Assembly: GCF_000165395.2 (NCBI RefSeq)
Contig: NC_010575.1
Coordinates: 2,217,001 to 2,281,000, forward strand
Direction: 5' to 3'
Source: Babesia bovis T2Bo
Taxonomy: Eukaryota > Apicomplexa > Aconoidasida > Piroplasmida > Babesiidae
DNA length: 64,000 nucleotides
Of the stretch, positions 31,105 to 42,604 are shown piece by piece (the first letter of the stretch is position 1; each line of letters begins with the position of its first letter). Position numbers and translations under genes: made by a program. Under the pieces are notes generated by a model that had not been told where the DNA came from, made no database searches, and saw nothing but the letters and a program-made list of their open reading frames with translations.

Positions 31105-31417
31105 TATATACATTTATATGCTTTAATATTTATGTGAGCTATGTGAAATAGAAGGTTCAACCAAATCAAAATGTATATATAAGCACACATATAGTTCAAA
31201 GGAATATAATATATTTGCATGTGTAAATGATTTTCGCCATTAAGGTACCGTAAAAGGGATTGTACATGTATATTATACCAATTTGAATAGAAGAAGGTCG
31301 CGGGAATAGGAATGTAGTGATGTGATTTGTCTATAGTGCTCTCGCTACACCGAAAACACAGCGCTTCATAACCACTCCTATTCTCCACAAAAAATGTAGA
31401 ATAACACACCTATAAAA
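31105..31417. other. Intergenic region
   Basis: 313 bp upstream of the DnaJ gene. A minus-strand ORF crosses it but has no recognisable product and overlaps the end of the gene at 30709. Taken as non-coding. Confidence 0.4.
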
Positions 31418-32948
31418 ATGGTGTTAACATATCCTGCTAGGATGTTTTTATCATGTTATATATCATCGCAAAAACGGCTCTGTTACCGTACCCTGCTTAT
31501 TACAGTATCGCCATGCAACAATACACCCAGTAATCGGAATTTTTGCACAGGTTATTATCCTAAAGAACATCGTAATATTTCAAGGCATAGTGGTTGTATA
31601 AAGAATGATTCCAATCGTTGCCATATTAGGCAACTACATACCTCCAGAACTAGAAAGAATAAGGATCCGTATTCGGTACTTGGAGTTAGCAGAAATGCTA
31701 CTAATGATGAGATTAAAAGAAAATTCAGGGAATTGGCAAAGAAATATCACCCAGACTTAAATCCGTCACCAGATGCAAAACAGAAGATGGCTGAAATATC
31801 GAGGTTGGTTAAGTAATTTGTATTTCAACATTTATAGCGCATATGAGCTTTTGTCTGACCCAAAGAAAAGACAGGTTTATGATCAAACTGGTATGAACGC
31901 TGGTGATGGCGGATATGATCCAACAGGTAATTGGTTTTGCTTGTCTATATAACATTTGCAGCTGGTTTTAGCGGTTTTGGTGACTCTTCATTTATGTTCA
32001 CCGATTTTGCTGAAATGTTCTCGAGAATGGCAGGGGGACATGGAAATAACAACCCATTTACGGGTACCTCTCGTGGTGATGACATACAGGTTGGTTGCGG
32101 TGTATCCATTTAAAAACTAACTCAGACTGAAATTACTATATCATTTATGGAAGCTGTGAAGGGTTGCTCCAAGGTAGGTATCATTTTTTGTAGATATATT
32201 ATTATAGAATATTAATATACCAGCAAGGGTGGCATGCGGTGACTGCAAAGGGCTAGGGAGACAACCAGGAACTAATATCGAGGTGTGCAAAGTTTGTAAT
32301 GGAACTGGAGTTCAACGTATGGAAAGAGGGCCTATAATAATAGGAGTCCCATGTAGAAGTTGTAGCGGTACAGGACAGGTAATTGCACATCCATGCCGTG
32401 CTTGCGGCGGATCCGGTGATAGAGCTCAGACTAAATCGGTTAATATAAACATACCAGCTGGAGTACGACAGGGTATGCAAATGAGAGTGCCAAATCAGGG
32501 ACACGTTGGCGTAAGGGGTGGGAAGAGTGGACACCTATTTGTTAACATCAATATACAACCGCACCAAATTTTCAAGTGGATTGATGATGATATACACGTT
32601 CACATACCAATATCGCTCAAGCAGTGTCTACTAGGTGGTAACGTTGTAGTACCGACTTTAGATGGACATACCGAACTGACTCTCACGCCTAACAGTCAAC
32701 CGTTCTTCATTAAAACGTTGATAAACAAAGGACCACCCAAAATTGACAGCCGTAACAATGGAAATTTGATCGTACATCTGGAACTCAAGTTACCCGATCA
32801 ACTTACACCAAAACAAAGGGAACTTGTGGAAGAATTCGACAAAGAAAGTTCTTCATGCACCAAAGGACAAAAAGGTGTAAACAACCAATCTAATGGAACT
32901 GACAGTAACCGATGGTGGAAATGTGTCGTAGGCTCCAATAAACACTAA
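31418..32948 (+). CDS. Type I DnaJ/HSP40 co-chaperone, organellar
   Basis: Five exons (31418-31803, 31838-31926, 31962-32089, 32126-32173, 32208-32948) encode 463 residues. Seen: an N-terminal extension of about 80 residues rich in Ser/Arg/Cys, then the J domain ([22 protein letters not shown] in YHPDLNP). A Gly/Phe region follows, then four zinc-binding CxxCxGxG repeats ([32 protein letters not shown]). The C-terminal substrate domain carries [13 protein letters not shown]. The last acceptor was set at 32207 because it restores [12 protein letters not shown], the usual lead into repeat one. The extension and full type I layout fit a mitochondrial DnaJ (Mdj1/TID1), stimulating organellar Hsp70. 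An apicoplast location cannot be excluded. Confidence 0.9.
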
Positions 32949-33016
32949 ACATAAATATGTAACACATTTGGCGAGTCAACGACACCATAGAAGTTACATT
33001 TAAATAATGTTTTAAA

Positions 33017-35424
33017 ATGTCACTTCCTCGTATATTAACTCCAGATTTCTTTACACAGCTTACTGATTCAATACAGAAGGCTGGTGGAGCTGTACCGAAA
33101 GAACAGCATGAATCTCCTTCCTCTGTAAAGGTGCTGTGTATACAGCAGTCTCCAGTAGGAGAAAATAGGCATCTGTAGGTTCATAGGATAGATATTCTAC
33201 AATATATATACATACTGCTATTAATTTTAACCCAGAATTGAAGTGCTGGATGGTTCTGTACCGGTGAAATACAAACACACATGCCTCGCAATTATTCCTA
33301 CAACGGCCGACGGAGATAGCCAACTGGTAGGAAGAATCATTAGTTTTACAAAGTACAATGTCATCCCAACGAGGTATGCTTGCTTTTGTGCTTTATATAT
33401 GTTTTTATAGGTCTCGTTATCTTATCTTACTCACCAATATTGCGATCCTTCCTGGAGATTACAGGCATTTAACATCTTATTTGGGCACAAACCTAGTATA
33501 CCATCCTGTAGGTTAATCTTCCAATTCCATTATTACTGAATTGTAGAGTCTAACGGTAAAGCAACAGAATGCGGAACCAGTGTCTAAGCCGGTTGAACAA
33601 GCCGGCGGTTTTCAGACATCAAGTCATGTTACAAAGCAACCCATGGCCCAAAGTGGAAACACTACGTTAAGTAGTATGCCTTCAAGTAATACCATTAACA
33701 CTTCTACATCGTATGCACAGAGTCATCACGCTCCGACGTTAGTTTGGACGTATGCCTATATACTAATTATGCAGTTCATTTTCGCATGATAGCAGTACAA
33801 ATCACGGTCCTATAAGGAATACAGATGATCAACTTATGCTAAAGAAGCCGCAAAGCGCCCCTTATGCTACAAACACCTCTAAACCCGTAGTGAAAGTGGG
33901 AGACGGGAATAATTCAGGATATATATCGATTGCAGACCTCACTATTTACACTCCAAAGTGGAGTATTCGTGCAAGAGTGTTAAACAAAACACATATAAAG
34001 AAGTTCAATAATCAATGGGGAGAAGGACAACTGTTTTCTGTGGATCTATGCGACAATAGTGTAGGTTATGAATATTAACTGCTTGAAACTTTGCAGGGTG
34101 ATATACGTGCAACGTTGTTTGGCGAAGCTGTCACCAAGTGGTACAATTTTATAGAAGAGGGACAGGTATCTTCCTAAGCTTGCCTTATATAAATACCCAG
34201 GTTTATAGCATTAGTGGTGGCCAGCTGAGACCAGCAAATAAAAAGTTCAACAGTCTCAGTCACGCTTGTGAAATGTCACTCGATGAGAATTCACAGATAT
34301 TGCTGGATAGAGATGATCAGTCGATACCACTGATTCGTTGCAATTTCGTACCCATTAAGCAAGTTGAACGCTTGTCTTCAGGTGATATAATTGACGTTAT
34401 CGGTGTCGTTGCACGATTCAATGATATAAAATCATATCAAAGCAAGGTATGAAAATGCTTTTTGGAAAACACATGTAACAGAGTACTGGTACTACTTCTG
34501 ATAAGAGAGAAATATTGTTATGTGACAGCAGTGGATCTAGCGTATGGGTTACGCTTTGGAATAAGAAGGTCCAACAATTTCTTACTAGCGAACTCGAAAC
34601 TCATCCTATCATAGCAATGAAAGGTTAGTATAATGAATCATTTGCTAAAGCCGCGACAGGTGTGAGAGTCAATGAGTGGCAAGGTAAGAAGTTGGACACC
34701 ATAGGCACAACCCATATTACAATTAATCCCGCTGTTCCGGAAGTTGCAAAACTAAAAAATTGGTGGGCAACAGTAGGTGATATGTAAGATTGTTTCATCC
34801 GTTTTACAGGAAGGATCACAAATGCAGTTTGATGCGGGAAGATCATCGATTGACAATAATATTGAAGATATTATATCCATAGGCGCACTTACACAAGCTG
34901 CAAACCAGGCTTATCAATTCAAAGCATTGGGTGATAGCGGTATCACATTCACTGCCCGTGGCATGGTGGAAGTTATTAGGGAAAATACATTTTCGTGGCC
35001 TGCTTGTATTGAATGCCAAAGGAAAATGGTAAACGAATTAGGTCAATGGGTATGTTCAAGATGCAAGTGCACACGACAGCCGAGACACACTTATATACTT
35101 TCAATGAAAATATCGGATGACACGGGACATCTATGGGCTACTGCATCAAGTATCGTTGGTGACGAAATAATGAACGGAATACCAGCTGCTGAAGTGTTAG
35201 CGTTAGCTGGGAATAATGATATAAATGTAGATGGAAAAAATTTCATGAATATATTCGAAGAAGCACGACTAACGGAGTATATCTTCAAAATAAAGGTTTA
35301 CACCGAAACGTACATGGATGAACCCAGAATCAAATATCGCGTCACTAAAGCTATAAAATTGAGAAGATGTTTAGACACAGTCATCAAATGTCTAATAAAA
35401 GAAATTGATGGAATGATGTTGTGA
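33017..35424 (+). CDS. RPA1: Replication protein A large subunit (RPA1)
   Basis: Main single-strand DNA binding protein of replication and repair. Ten exons (33017-33174, 33236-33373, 33411-33507, 33547-33737, 33793-34060, 34097-34165, 34201-34446, 34482-34623, 34660-34772, 34810-35424) encode 678 residues; introns are 35-61 nt. Seen: an N-terminal OB fold (LTPDFFTQL, then LDGSVPVKYKHTCLAII), a Ser/Thr-rich linker, DBD-A (IADLTIYTPKWSIRARVLNK with GQLFSVDLCD), DBD-B (GDIIDVIGVVARF, VWVTLWNKK, KGVRVNEW) and DBD-C. DBD-C has a four-Cys zinc ribbon (WPACIECQRK and WVCSRCKC) followed by a strand-rich C-terminus. The N-terminal OB fold means this is the long form, unlike the short RPA1 of some protists. 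Confidence 0.93.
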
Positions 35425-35523
35425 TCCACGGTGTGTAAAAGGACAAGTTAAATTATCGTGTTAATCAGTATAATATATATTCATTCGTTATTAACATAAT
35501 GATGTAATATTGTATATTCTTAA

Positions 35524-36316
35524 ATGGCAAAGTTGCTAAAAGCGCAGTTTCAGGCTGCGCGTATGTCGAAAAATAGACATATACCAGATCGCACTTATTT
35601 CCTCCATTTTTCAAAGTATAACTCTATACCGAAACCACTACAAGAACGTCGTCAACCAAGGCGTGTTAACCTTGCAGAATGTCTAAATATTCAAACTGGA
35701 GATCTAGTAGAGGTATTACACGGCCAGGATGAAAGGAAGCAAGGGGTGGTCCTCAAAGTATTCCATCGAAAAAATCAAGTTATTGTGGAGAATTGCAATA
35801 TGGTATGTGATGATTTACTAGTTGATATTATAACAGAGGAAAACATACTGGAATCCGAAATGGGACAAAGAAAATCAGCCCACATTACTTACACAAGAAA
35901 TGCCAATCCATATCTCCAATGTAGCTTTAGTTGACCCGGTTGTAAAGTAGGTATCATATTGCAATTTAATATTTTCTAATAGGAAACCAACCATCGTCAA
36001 AAGAAGGTACATGATGAACGGAGAATGCGTACGAATATGTAAATTATCAGGTAACTGATATATATTTCATATGATAATGTAAAGGCTGCGCGTTACCAAA
36101 ACCGGTGGAAGTGGTTAAGGGATTGTATAAACCTCCTCCTAAAAGAACAGTACCAATTAAGGTAAGCCATATGTAAACCTTTACAACCTTCAGGACGATT
36201 ACGCACATAAAGATTATGATAATTTCAATATGCTAGTCAACATCGCACGAAAAATTAAGGATAAGACCATCGAATCTTTGATAGCGGATCGTGAATATAA
36301 TACGAAAAATACTTAA
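35524..36316 (+). CDS. Organellar ribosomal protein L24 (uL24m)
   Basis: Assembly-initiating protein of the large subunit in mitochondria or apicoplast. Five exons (35524-35802, 35837-35946, 35983-36050, 36085-36161, 36194-36316) with introns of 32-36 nt encode 218 residues. Seen: the KOW motif TGDLVEVLHGQDERKQGVVL, then VIVENCNM, the block SNVALVDPVVNKPT and RYMMNGECVRICKLSG. These match bacterial-type L24 in organelles (NVxLVDPxxxKPTRV and the xGxKVRVxKxSG end). An N-terminal basic extension (MAKLLKAQFQAARMSKNRH) fits import. Mitochondrion is favoured because there is no signal peptide for apicoplast routing. Confidence 0.85.
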
Positions 36317-37331
36317 TTATAAAGGTCATGATAAACAGCGTTAACTCCTATCTTATTATAATTTCACACATAAGGCGATTAAATACAGCTACATATCAAA
36401 TTACAATGGTAATTAATCGACGAATTCAGACATTGGAAAAACGGAATTATTATACCAAAAGTTTACGTTATTAAGTATATATCGTCAAATTATTCCACTA
36501 GCAAAAGGCAGATTATATTATTTTATTTAATCTTCTTTGCGGTGGAGTTTATTTTAGGGTAGTAGTACCAGGCAAAACGAGTTCGTAACTCGCGTGTTGC
36601 AAGTATATCGTATTGCCGTTCTTAATCACCCAAAATGACACTAATGGACAAACAATATGAAAGTATATATATATATATATAATCAAAATATGTAAGGAAC
36701 ATACAACTGGGAAACACATAACCAAACAATTTGACCAACCCAATTAGGTTTAGAATTATTCATATGAAATATGGCAACTAAATAGATTATAAAAAGCACA
36801 TATTGTTATTTATAATCTATGAAGTATTGATAAAAGGTTGGAATAATGTTTTATCTTGATAAATAACTGAATTGCGCGTCAATATATTACTACCGCGATT
36901 CAAAAACTTATAATCAAGTTAAATATAATAACATGAAACATTTTTGTTATAAATATAATTGAAAAACCTATGGAAATAGAAATGAAAATCTAAGTGATAG
37001 CCATCTGTGCCACAATGTAAGTCTGCCCCATTCATCGTCAAAACGATTCTAGCGGAGACCAGCTTATAGAATCATAGTTTTTATACATTATAACCATTAC
37101 GTTTATAGGTAAGTGTCTTATTGCCGTGTTATGGACTCGCTTTTATGCTTCTTTTATTTGGAAATTGCTTTTTCCCCACTCTAATATATTCATATGGCTT
37201 ATTTACGTATTTTTAAACGCCTATATTCGTTTAAGTAGTATTTTACATATTTTTGTATTGTCGTTGTTATATTGTATACGACGTTTAATGAATGTGCAGT
37301 TGTATAGGAGCAACAACGTCTTTAGTACAAT
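36317..37331. other. Intergenic and RPL10 leader region
   Basis: About 1 kb, very A+T-rich. It holds an 18-bp TA repeat (36664-36681). Near the end lies a probable 5'-UTR intron of RPL10 (37109-37325), which begins GTAAGTG and ends TTTAG seven bases before the start codon. No protein-coding gene seen. Confidence 0.5.
36664..36681. repeat. (TA)9 microsatellite
   Basis: Nine TA units in a row in A+T-rich intergenic DNA. A likely polymorphic simple repeat. Confidence 0.9.
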
Positions 37332-38015
37332 ATGGGACGAAGACCGGCAAGGTGTTATCGCTATTGCAAGAACAAACCATACCCAAAATCCAGGTTTTGC
37401 AGAGGTGTACCAGATGCAAAAATCAGGATTTATGATATGGGATTGAAGGGAGCCGATGTTGATGACTTCCCTTATGCTGTCCATCTGGTTTCGGGTGAAT
37501 ATGAACAGATATCATCGGAAGCACTCGAAGCTGCCCGTATCTGTGCTAACAAATTCATGGTAAAATCAGGTGGAAAAGAATCTTTCCACATCAGGATTCG
37601 GGTACATCCTTTCCACGTGCTGCGTATTAACAAAATGCTTTCGTGTGCTGGTGCCGATAGATTGCAAACTGGTATGAGACGTGCTTTTGGCAAACCAAAT
37701 GGTGTTGTCGCTAGGGTAGACATTGGTCAAATTCTGATCTCCGTAAGGACAAGGGAAGCTCTCGTGCCAAAAGCTGTTGAGGCTTTGCGTAGGGCAAAGT
37801 ACAAATTCCCAGGTAGACAAAAGATATTCATCTCTAACAACTGGGGATTTACCAATTTCACGAGGGAAGATTACTTGAAATATCAATCCGAAGGTCGTCT
37901 TGAGAATAAGGGTGTTCATGTTAAGTGGATATCATCACATGGCCCACTTACTAAAGTTTTCCCACAGTTAGAAAATGTGCACGTTCCTTTGGACAAGGAA
38001 ATCGTATCTCCTTAG
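37332..38015 (+). CDS. RPL10: 60S ribosomal protein L10 (uL16)
   Basis: Large-subunit protein that joins late in the cytosol and shapes the P site. Single coding exon, 227 residues. Seen: [21 protein letters not shown], here trimmed, then [34 protein letters not shown], the [15 protein letters not shown]-site loop region and [14 protein letters not shown]. Length and order match eukaryotic RPL10. A probable 217-nt 5'-UTR intron (37109-37325) precedes it. Confidence 0.97.
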   Translation: MGRRPARCYRYCKNKPYPKSRFCRGVPDAKIRIYDMGLKGADVDDFPYAVHLVSGEYEQISSEALEAARICANKFMVKSGGKESFHIRIRVHPFHVLRINKMLSCAGADRLQTGMRRAFGKPNGVVARVDIGQILISVRTREALVPKAVEALRRAKYKFPGRQKIFISNNWGFTNFTREDYLKYQSEGRLENKGVHVKWISSHGPLTKVFPQLENVHVPLDKEIVSP

Positions 38016-38730
38016 ACACTTGTTAATTTTGTCTAATAGCGTTGCCATGCTTTGAGCATGTTTTATAAAATTACGCAGGGTGTCATGAATTGATGTATTA
38101 TGTATCACTTTAAACATATATAGTATGCGTGTTACACTACAATGTAGAATACACCAGTCGAATCAATTATTACATTTCACTGTCATAAAAATGTATTTTC
38201 CTGAATATGACACCCATCATCTCATTCTATCACTTAAATCCCTTCACTATTATATGATTATTGTGATCCGTTTCTTACATGTGTTTTAATTCATATACGT
38301 TAATGTGTCATCTCAGTGGGAAACATTGTATGATCTATTAAACTCAAGTAGAAAAGATTTTTTAAATAATAGTTTATTAATATTAATGTTAACATAGTAT
38401 GCAGTTCAATTGTGGTCAATATAAACAACACTGTGTTCCGACAAACAGCAATAGAAATTGTAGTGTCAAAAGTGTCATTGGCTGTCGTTGTTAATTATCT
38501 AGTTTTATGTCGTCCTCAAGATCAATCGATCATGTACATAGCTCTGAAAGTGTTAAAATGCATGATCTGGCACTTTAGTTCAACATAATGAAAGTAATCC
38601 CACCGTTTTTTTAACCCACATAGACGACACATGTTGGTGGTCGACGATAATAATAGACAAAATCATAATGTCATAATCAAAAGTGTTGTTCACTAGTCAA
38701 GGATCCACGTAATCATCTATTTAATGCATG
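38016..38730. other. Intergenic region downstream of RPL10
   Basis: About 700 bp, A+T-rich, with no supported gene. It includes RPL10's 3' UTR. The next 2.3 kb are covered by the pseudogene and structured-RNA entries. Confidence 0.4.
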
Positions 38731-38731
38731 T

Positions 38732-39252
38732 ATACAATGCCTAAAATTTGCCAACGATCGACTGTCGCAAAAAATATATATTGAACCATCAACCCACACA
38801 GTTAACTGGGCCACTCAAAAGGCAAATGACATTGGAAAACAGCAAATATATAATCTATCGACGGGTCTCTTTTGTAGTATTTTACGATGTTTCTTTGAAC
38901 TGGTACTTCAAGTGTTATGTAGTATTCATATGTTCCCAACATTGATTCCGGAATTAGTAGAATATATTCTTTCAAAGCATTATTTACTGAATTGTTCTCT
39001 GGATTCTTATGGTGACTAAAATTCATTCAATTTGGAAATTTTATCCAATATCCGTTAAATATAGGTGATGTATTTACTGGTTCCTTATTGTGATAGGGCC
39101 TTCCAACATCTTGCATATGTATTGAAATGTTAGAGAGATCTCTCATATCTATATAAAGAGAACAACATGTACAACTGCCAATTTCAGCAACATTTTCATC
39201 ACCACATGACATTACCTTCATGGGCTCCTTGACAGTCAATAATCCTTACAGT
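38732..39252 (-). pseudogene. Decayed protein gene, family unknown
   Basis: On the minus strand one frame is open over about 170 codons with only two interruptions: a TGA at 39029-39027, whose next codon is ATG, and a TAA near 38800. The product between stops looks like protein: SCGDENVAEIGSCTCC, LYIDMRDLSNISIHMQ, FNGYWIKFP, then EYILLIPESMLGTYEYYITL and IDYIFAVFQCHLPFEW. There is no starting Met, and no acceptable intron removes the stops. The open frame upstream of 39252 moves by one base (VRIIDCQGAHEGNVM). Further coding-like pieces extend to about 39.75 kb (KVDIFIVLPVELHYYL; KRKPITKILG). I read it as a degenerate gene, possibly a Cys-rich secreted or surface protein. The family is unknown. 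Confidence 0.5.
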
Positions 39253-40660
39253 TAATGTTTTGAATATTTTCCCCTTTCTGATAACTGCGTTTCATTTATC
39301 ACTGTCATTCATTTCCTTGTATTTCCAGTTACTATACTACATCAATTCATCAACAATCTGGAGATAATAATGTAGTTCAACAGGCAGCACTATAAAAATA
39401 TCAACCTTACTGCCTAGTCCACAATGTTCCTAAAATAAATAGTAATTCTTGATTTGCGTTCCAGATTGGTTGATGAAAGTCAATAAGTAGTGATTGGCTG
39501 ATAATGAATGGTAAACAATTTCCCGTGAAGTATGAAAAGATGTACTACACTATATTTCAATGCAATAAAACTGCCCACAGCAGCTCCGCTGAAACTCAGT
39601 CAACTTTATTCACCATTGATCACGTAGATGAACGTTCAAAGATCTGGTACAAGTGCTCCCAAGAATTTTTGTGATTGGTTTCCGTTTACCCAATACCATT
39701 TGTGGAATCATCAGGAGGGTGCCCTATAGCGAAGGAAGTATATTCGACTATAGACATATATAACTTGTACCAGTAATAATGCCTAGTGACACATTTATAT
39801 AAGTAGAATCTAACCACAATCATGCCGCCTCATATATTTCATAACTAACACTGAGATGACAGAGTAGGAAACGATCACAGAGAAAGGGCAATAAAGAAAA
39901 CAAAATTTCTATTACCTTCCATCAAGCATACATTATCATACTATATGAACTAGTTCATCACATTGTGCCCATTAACTCATATCGGCTGCTGACAAAATGT
40001 AAGCTATCGACTGGTTTCCATATTACCAGAGGGATTTTATTATACGGCAAAATTCGGCACAACCCTAATATGCTATCCGACATCATACCATGAGTCGCAA
40101 TTAAAAATCATAGGGAATTCAACTATAACGTTTCAGCATCTATTATAACGACATAATATGATAGTATCAATAAAACAAAAGCCGAATATACAGTACATTA
40201 TAATTGTCTAATCAATAACACGACCAAACAAAAGAAACTACGATGAGGATTGTCTAATGGTCGAATTTGAACAACAAGTCCGAGGTAACTTTGTACTACA
40301 AAGTGTGAAAATCATTATAAACAAAACAAAAGTCGAAATCAAATGGATGAATCTTTGATAAAAATAACTTAATAAGGATATAAGTCTAACTGGCTTGTTG
40401 TAGTTCATTATGCAATATAAGGGATTTTTTTTAGTATGACAAAATGACAGATAAAAAATAGTAAAACAACAGTGAATATGCTTATTTACTAAAGTTTATA
40501 AGTGGTGATAGAGCGTTAATATTGTCTTCTAATATGGTATACAAGGAAATGTATGTCGTACATATAACATCAACTTGTCTGCATTGACAGAGATATATAT
40601 ATTAAAAATAAGATTACTTAGTACAATAGAAACAGCTTTAGATAATAAACCGTAACATCA
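39253..40660. other. Non-coding stretch with possible pseudogene pieces
   Basis: About 1.4 kb. The part up to about 39.75 kb may be the upstream half of the decayed gene, carrying several stops. From there to 40.66 kb I see only A+T-rich DNA without ORF or RNA gene. Confidence 0.35.
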
Positions 40661-40819
40661 TTCGTCCAATTATGGTCATTGATATGCTTTATGTTTGGAC
40701 GCTGTTCGACGCCCCATCATACGCAAGTCACCTGGCTGATTAAGCATAAATGGACCATTGCACATACCGATATTAATCGGCTAACAAGGATTCTCTCACG
40801 AATTGTTGTGGGATCACGC

Positions 40820-40945
40820 CTATAGGTAGTGGGACTTAGGAATCAAGCTGGTTCTTTTTGCAAATTGTGCTACACAGTCCACCAGTACGAACAACGGTGG
40901 AATCCAATGTCTACAAAATTTGTAAATTGAGCGGACTGTGAAAAA
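40820..40945. ncRNA. Candidate structured RNA (dyad-rich segment)
   Basis: A locally G+C-richer segment with nested inverted repeats: CACAGTCC at 40873-40880 with GGACTGTG at 40933-40940; TCCACC at 40878-40883 with GGTGGA at 40896-40901; and TACAAA/TTTGTA at 40912-40924. The first two share three bases, so they would compete or form a junction. A further hairpin, CCGAT-ATTA-ATCGG, lies just upstream. Strand, length and function are unknown. No U snRNA, RNase P, SRP or tRNA signature was recognised. Confidence 0.3.
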
Positions 40946-41041
40946 CAAGCTCATCACAACAATTGGCAGTTAGGTTGTAATTTTTGAGACATCTTTCTAC
41001 GTTACACCTGCAACGGGGGTACCTTTTATAGGAGCAACATT

Positions 41042-41075
41042 GTACAAGACATCATCATATAGATCTGACTTTCAG
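41042..41075 (+). other. 5'-UTR intron of BTF3
   Basis: GTACAAG...CTTTCAG, 34 nt, ending one base before the ATG. It has the typical intron length of this genome and the same acceptor-G-ATG arrangement as RPL27. Confidence 0.55.
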
Positions 41076-41076
41076 G

Positions 41077-41565
41077 ATGACTGTCGCTGTAGCGGATGAT
41101 GTAACGCCTGATATGTTGGCTGCTCGTGAGCGGCTACGTGCTCGTATGGGTGTATCTGGTACCCAAACTGGTGGCAAAGGCACTGCCAGAAGGAAGATGA
41201 AAAAGACCAGTAAGCTGGTTGGTGATGACAAGCGTTTACAATTTGGACTACGATCAATAGGCGCTGCTAACATTCCGGGCATCGAAGAGGTTCAGATGAT
41301 AAAGAATGACGGTCACGTACTGATCTTTAGCAACCCCAAGGTACAGGCAGCACCAAATGCTAACACATACGTTATTTCTGGCGTCGAAGAAGAGCGCGAA
41401 ATATCGTTGCCTGACATACTTCAGCAACTTTCTGCTGCCGGCATTAATCTTCCTCAAGCTGGAAACCACGCCGACCAGGAAGGAGACATTCCGCAACTAG
41501 TCGAGGGATTCGATAGTGTAGCCCAAAAAGGTGAGGAAGAGGCCAAAATTGTCGAGGCCGACTGA
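41077..41565 (+). CDS. BTF3: Nascent polypeptide-associated complex subunit beta (BTF3)
   Basis: Beta subunit of NAC, which binds nascent chains at the ribosome exit and limits mistargeting to the ER. Single exon, 162 residues. Seen: an N-terminal basic ribosome-binding stretch (GTARRKMKKTSK), then the NAC domain: DDKRLQFGLRSIGAANIPGI, EEVQMIKNDGHVLIFSNPKV, ANTYVISGVEEE. An acidic C-terminal tail (KGEEEAKIVEAD) follows. The GIEEVxM and NPKVQA blocks are diagnostic. Length is normal. Confidence 0.95.
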   Translation: MTVAVADDVTPDMLAARERLRARMGVSGTQTGGKGTARRKMKKTSKLVGDDKRLQFGLRSIGAANIPGIEEVQMIKNDGHVLIFSNPKVQAAPNANTYVISGVEEEREISLPDILQQLSAAGINLPQAGNHADQEGDIPQLVEGFDSVAQKGEEEAKIVEAD

Positions 41566-42121
41566 CAATGTCGATGTAATGGTTTTCGATATATAACTTA
41601 GTTGTATGTGTGAGAAGCAGATAGATTTAGAGGTGTAATGGACGCTGCACGTGATTGGTAGCATAGTCTTGCACATATTTACACCAATAAGATATCATAC
41701 GTTACAACCAAAAATAAACATGGATATATCACTATAACGTCATTAAAATATACATTTAGCGTATATCGGTAGTCGACCCTGGTATCATGGGGGAGGTTAG
41801 CACGGCTCCCCATGCGGCGTCAATACAATGGTAAACGAAAGGTTTGGCATTCTGAAAATTGGATATATTTGTTTCTTCATATAATATAAATACAACCGGC
41901 TGTAAAAGTACGAGTTAAAACCGAAGACAAGGTAAGAACGCTGCTCTTGTAGGGTGGGATGAGAACTTAATTTCCTCAATACACCTTATACATTACCAGT
42001 TTTATTTGTATCAGCCGTGTTTAACATGGTACACCATATATAATTATATAGTCGAATTTAGGCGAAGATTTATGCCATTGTTCATCGTTTTTTAGGCCCC
42101 ATCTATTAATTGGATATAATA
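41566..42121. other. Intergenic region with a strong hairpin
   Basis: 556 bp between BTF3 and RPL21, both on the plus strand. It contains a G+C-rich hairpin at 41786-41814 (separate entry). A TTTTTTAG acceptor-like site about 37 bp before RPL21 may close a 5'-UTR intron. No ORF. Confidence 0.45.
41786..41814. other. Stable hairpin
   Basis: CATGGGGGAG (41786-41795) and CTCCCCATG (41806-41814) can pair with one bulged G around a 10-nt loop. It is G+C-rich in A+T-rich flanks, 220 bp past the BTF3 stop. It could be part of a small RNA, an mRNA 3' element or a processing signal. Confidence 0.5.
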
Positions 42122-42604
42122 ATGCCGCACTCCTACGGTAAACGCGCTCGTACTAGAGACAAGTTCTCGAAGGCTTTCCGCCGCAATGGAATGCCTTCAG
42201 TTGGACGCTATTTGCAGCAGTATCGCGTTGGGGAGTACGTCGATATCCTTTGTGACCCTTCTGTCCACAAGGGTATGCCTTACTCTTACTACCACGGTAA
42301 AACTGGCATGGTCTACAACATTACCCCGAGATCATTAGGTGTCATCATTAAGAAGGTTGTCCGTGGCAAGCAGCTTTTGAAGCGCATTCACGTGCACATT
42401 GAACACGTTCGTAAGAGTCGTTGCCGTGAAGACTTTTTGAAGCGTGTCGCTCTTAACGATGAACTTAAACGCAAGGCAAAGTTGGAAAACAAGAAGATTC
42501 AGGTCAAGAGGCAACCCGCTCCTGTTGCTCCTGGTTACCTTGTAAAGGCTACACCAGAATCCATCATCGCTATGGACCCTGTTCCATTTGTCGAAAAATA
42601 CTAG
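42122..42604 (+). CDS. RPL21: 60S ribosomal protein L21 (eL21)
   Basis: Large-subunit protein. Single exon, 160 residues from the ATG at 42122, which gives the standard start [16 protein letters not shown]. An upstream in-frame TTG at 42110 was not used. Seen: the KOW-like region [34 protein letters not shown] and AVGVIIKK-like [12 protein letters not shown], then [19 protein letters not shown]. All are characteristic of eL21. Normal length. Confidence 0.96.
   Translation: MPHSYGKRARTRDKFSKAFRRNGMPSVGRYLQQYRVGEYVDILCDPSVHKGMPYSYYHGKTGMVYNITPRSLGVIIKKVVRGKQLLKRIHVHIEHVRKSRCREDFLKRVALNDELKRKAKLENKKIQVKRQPAPVAPGYLVKATPESIIAMDPVPFVEKY

Noticed and set aside
39027..39029. Stop-codon readthrough or selenocysteine TGA in the 39-kb open frame
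   Set aside because: Other stops and a frame change nearby make decay a simpler reading than recoding.
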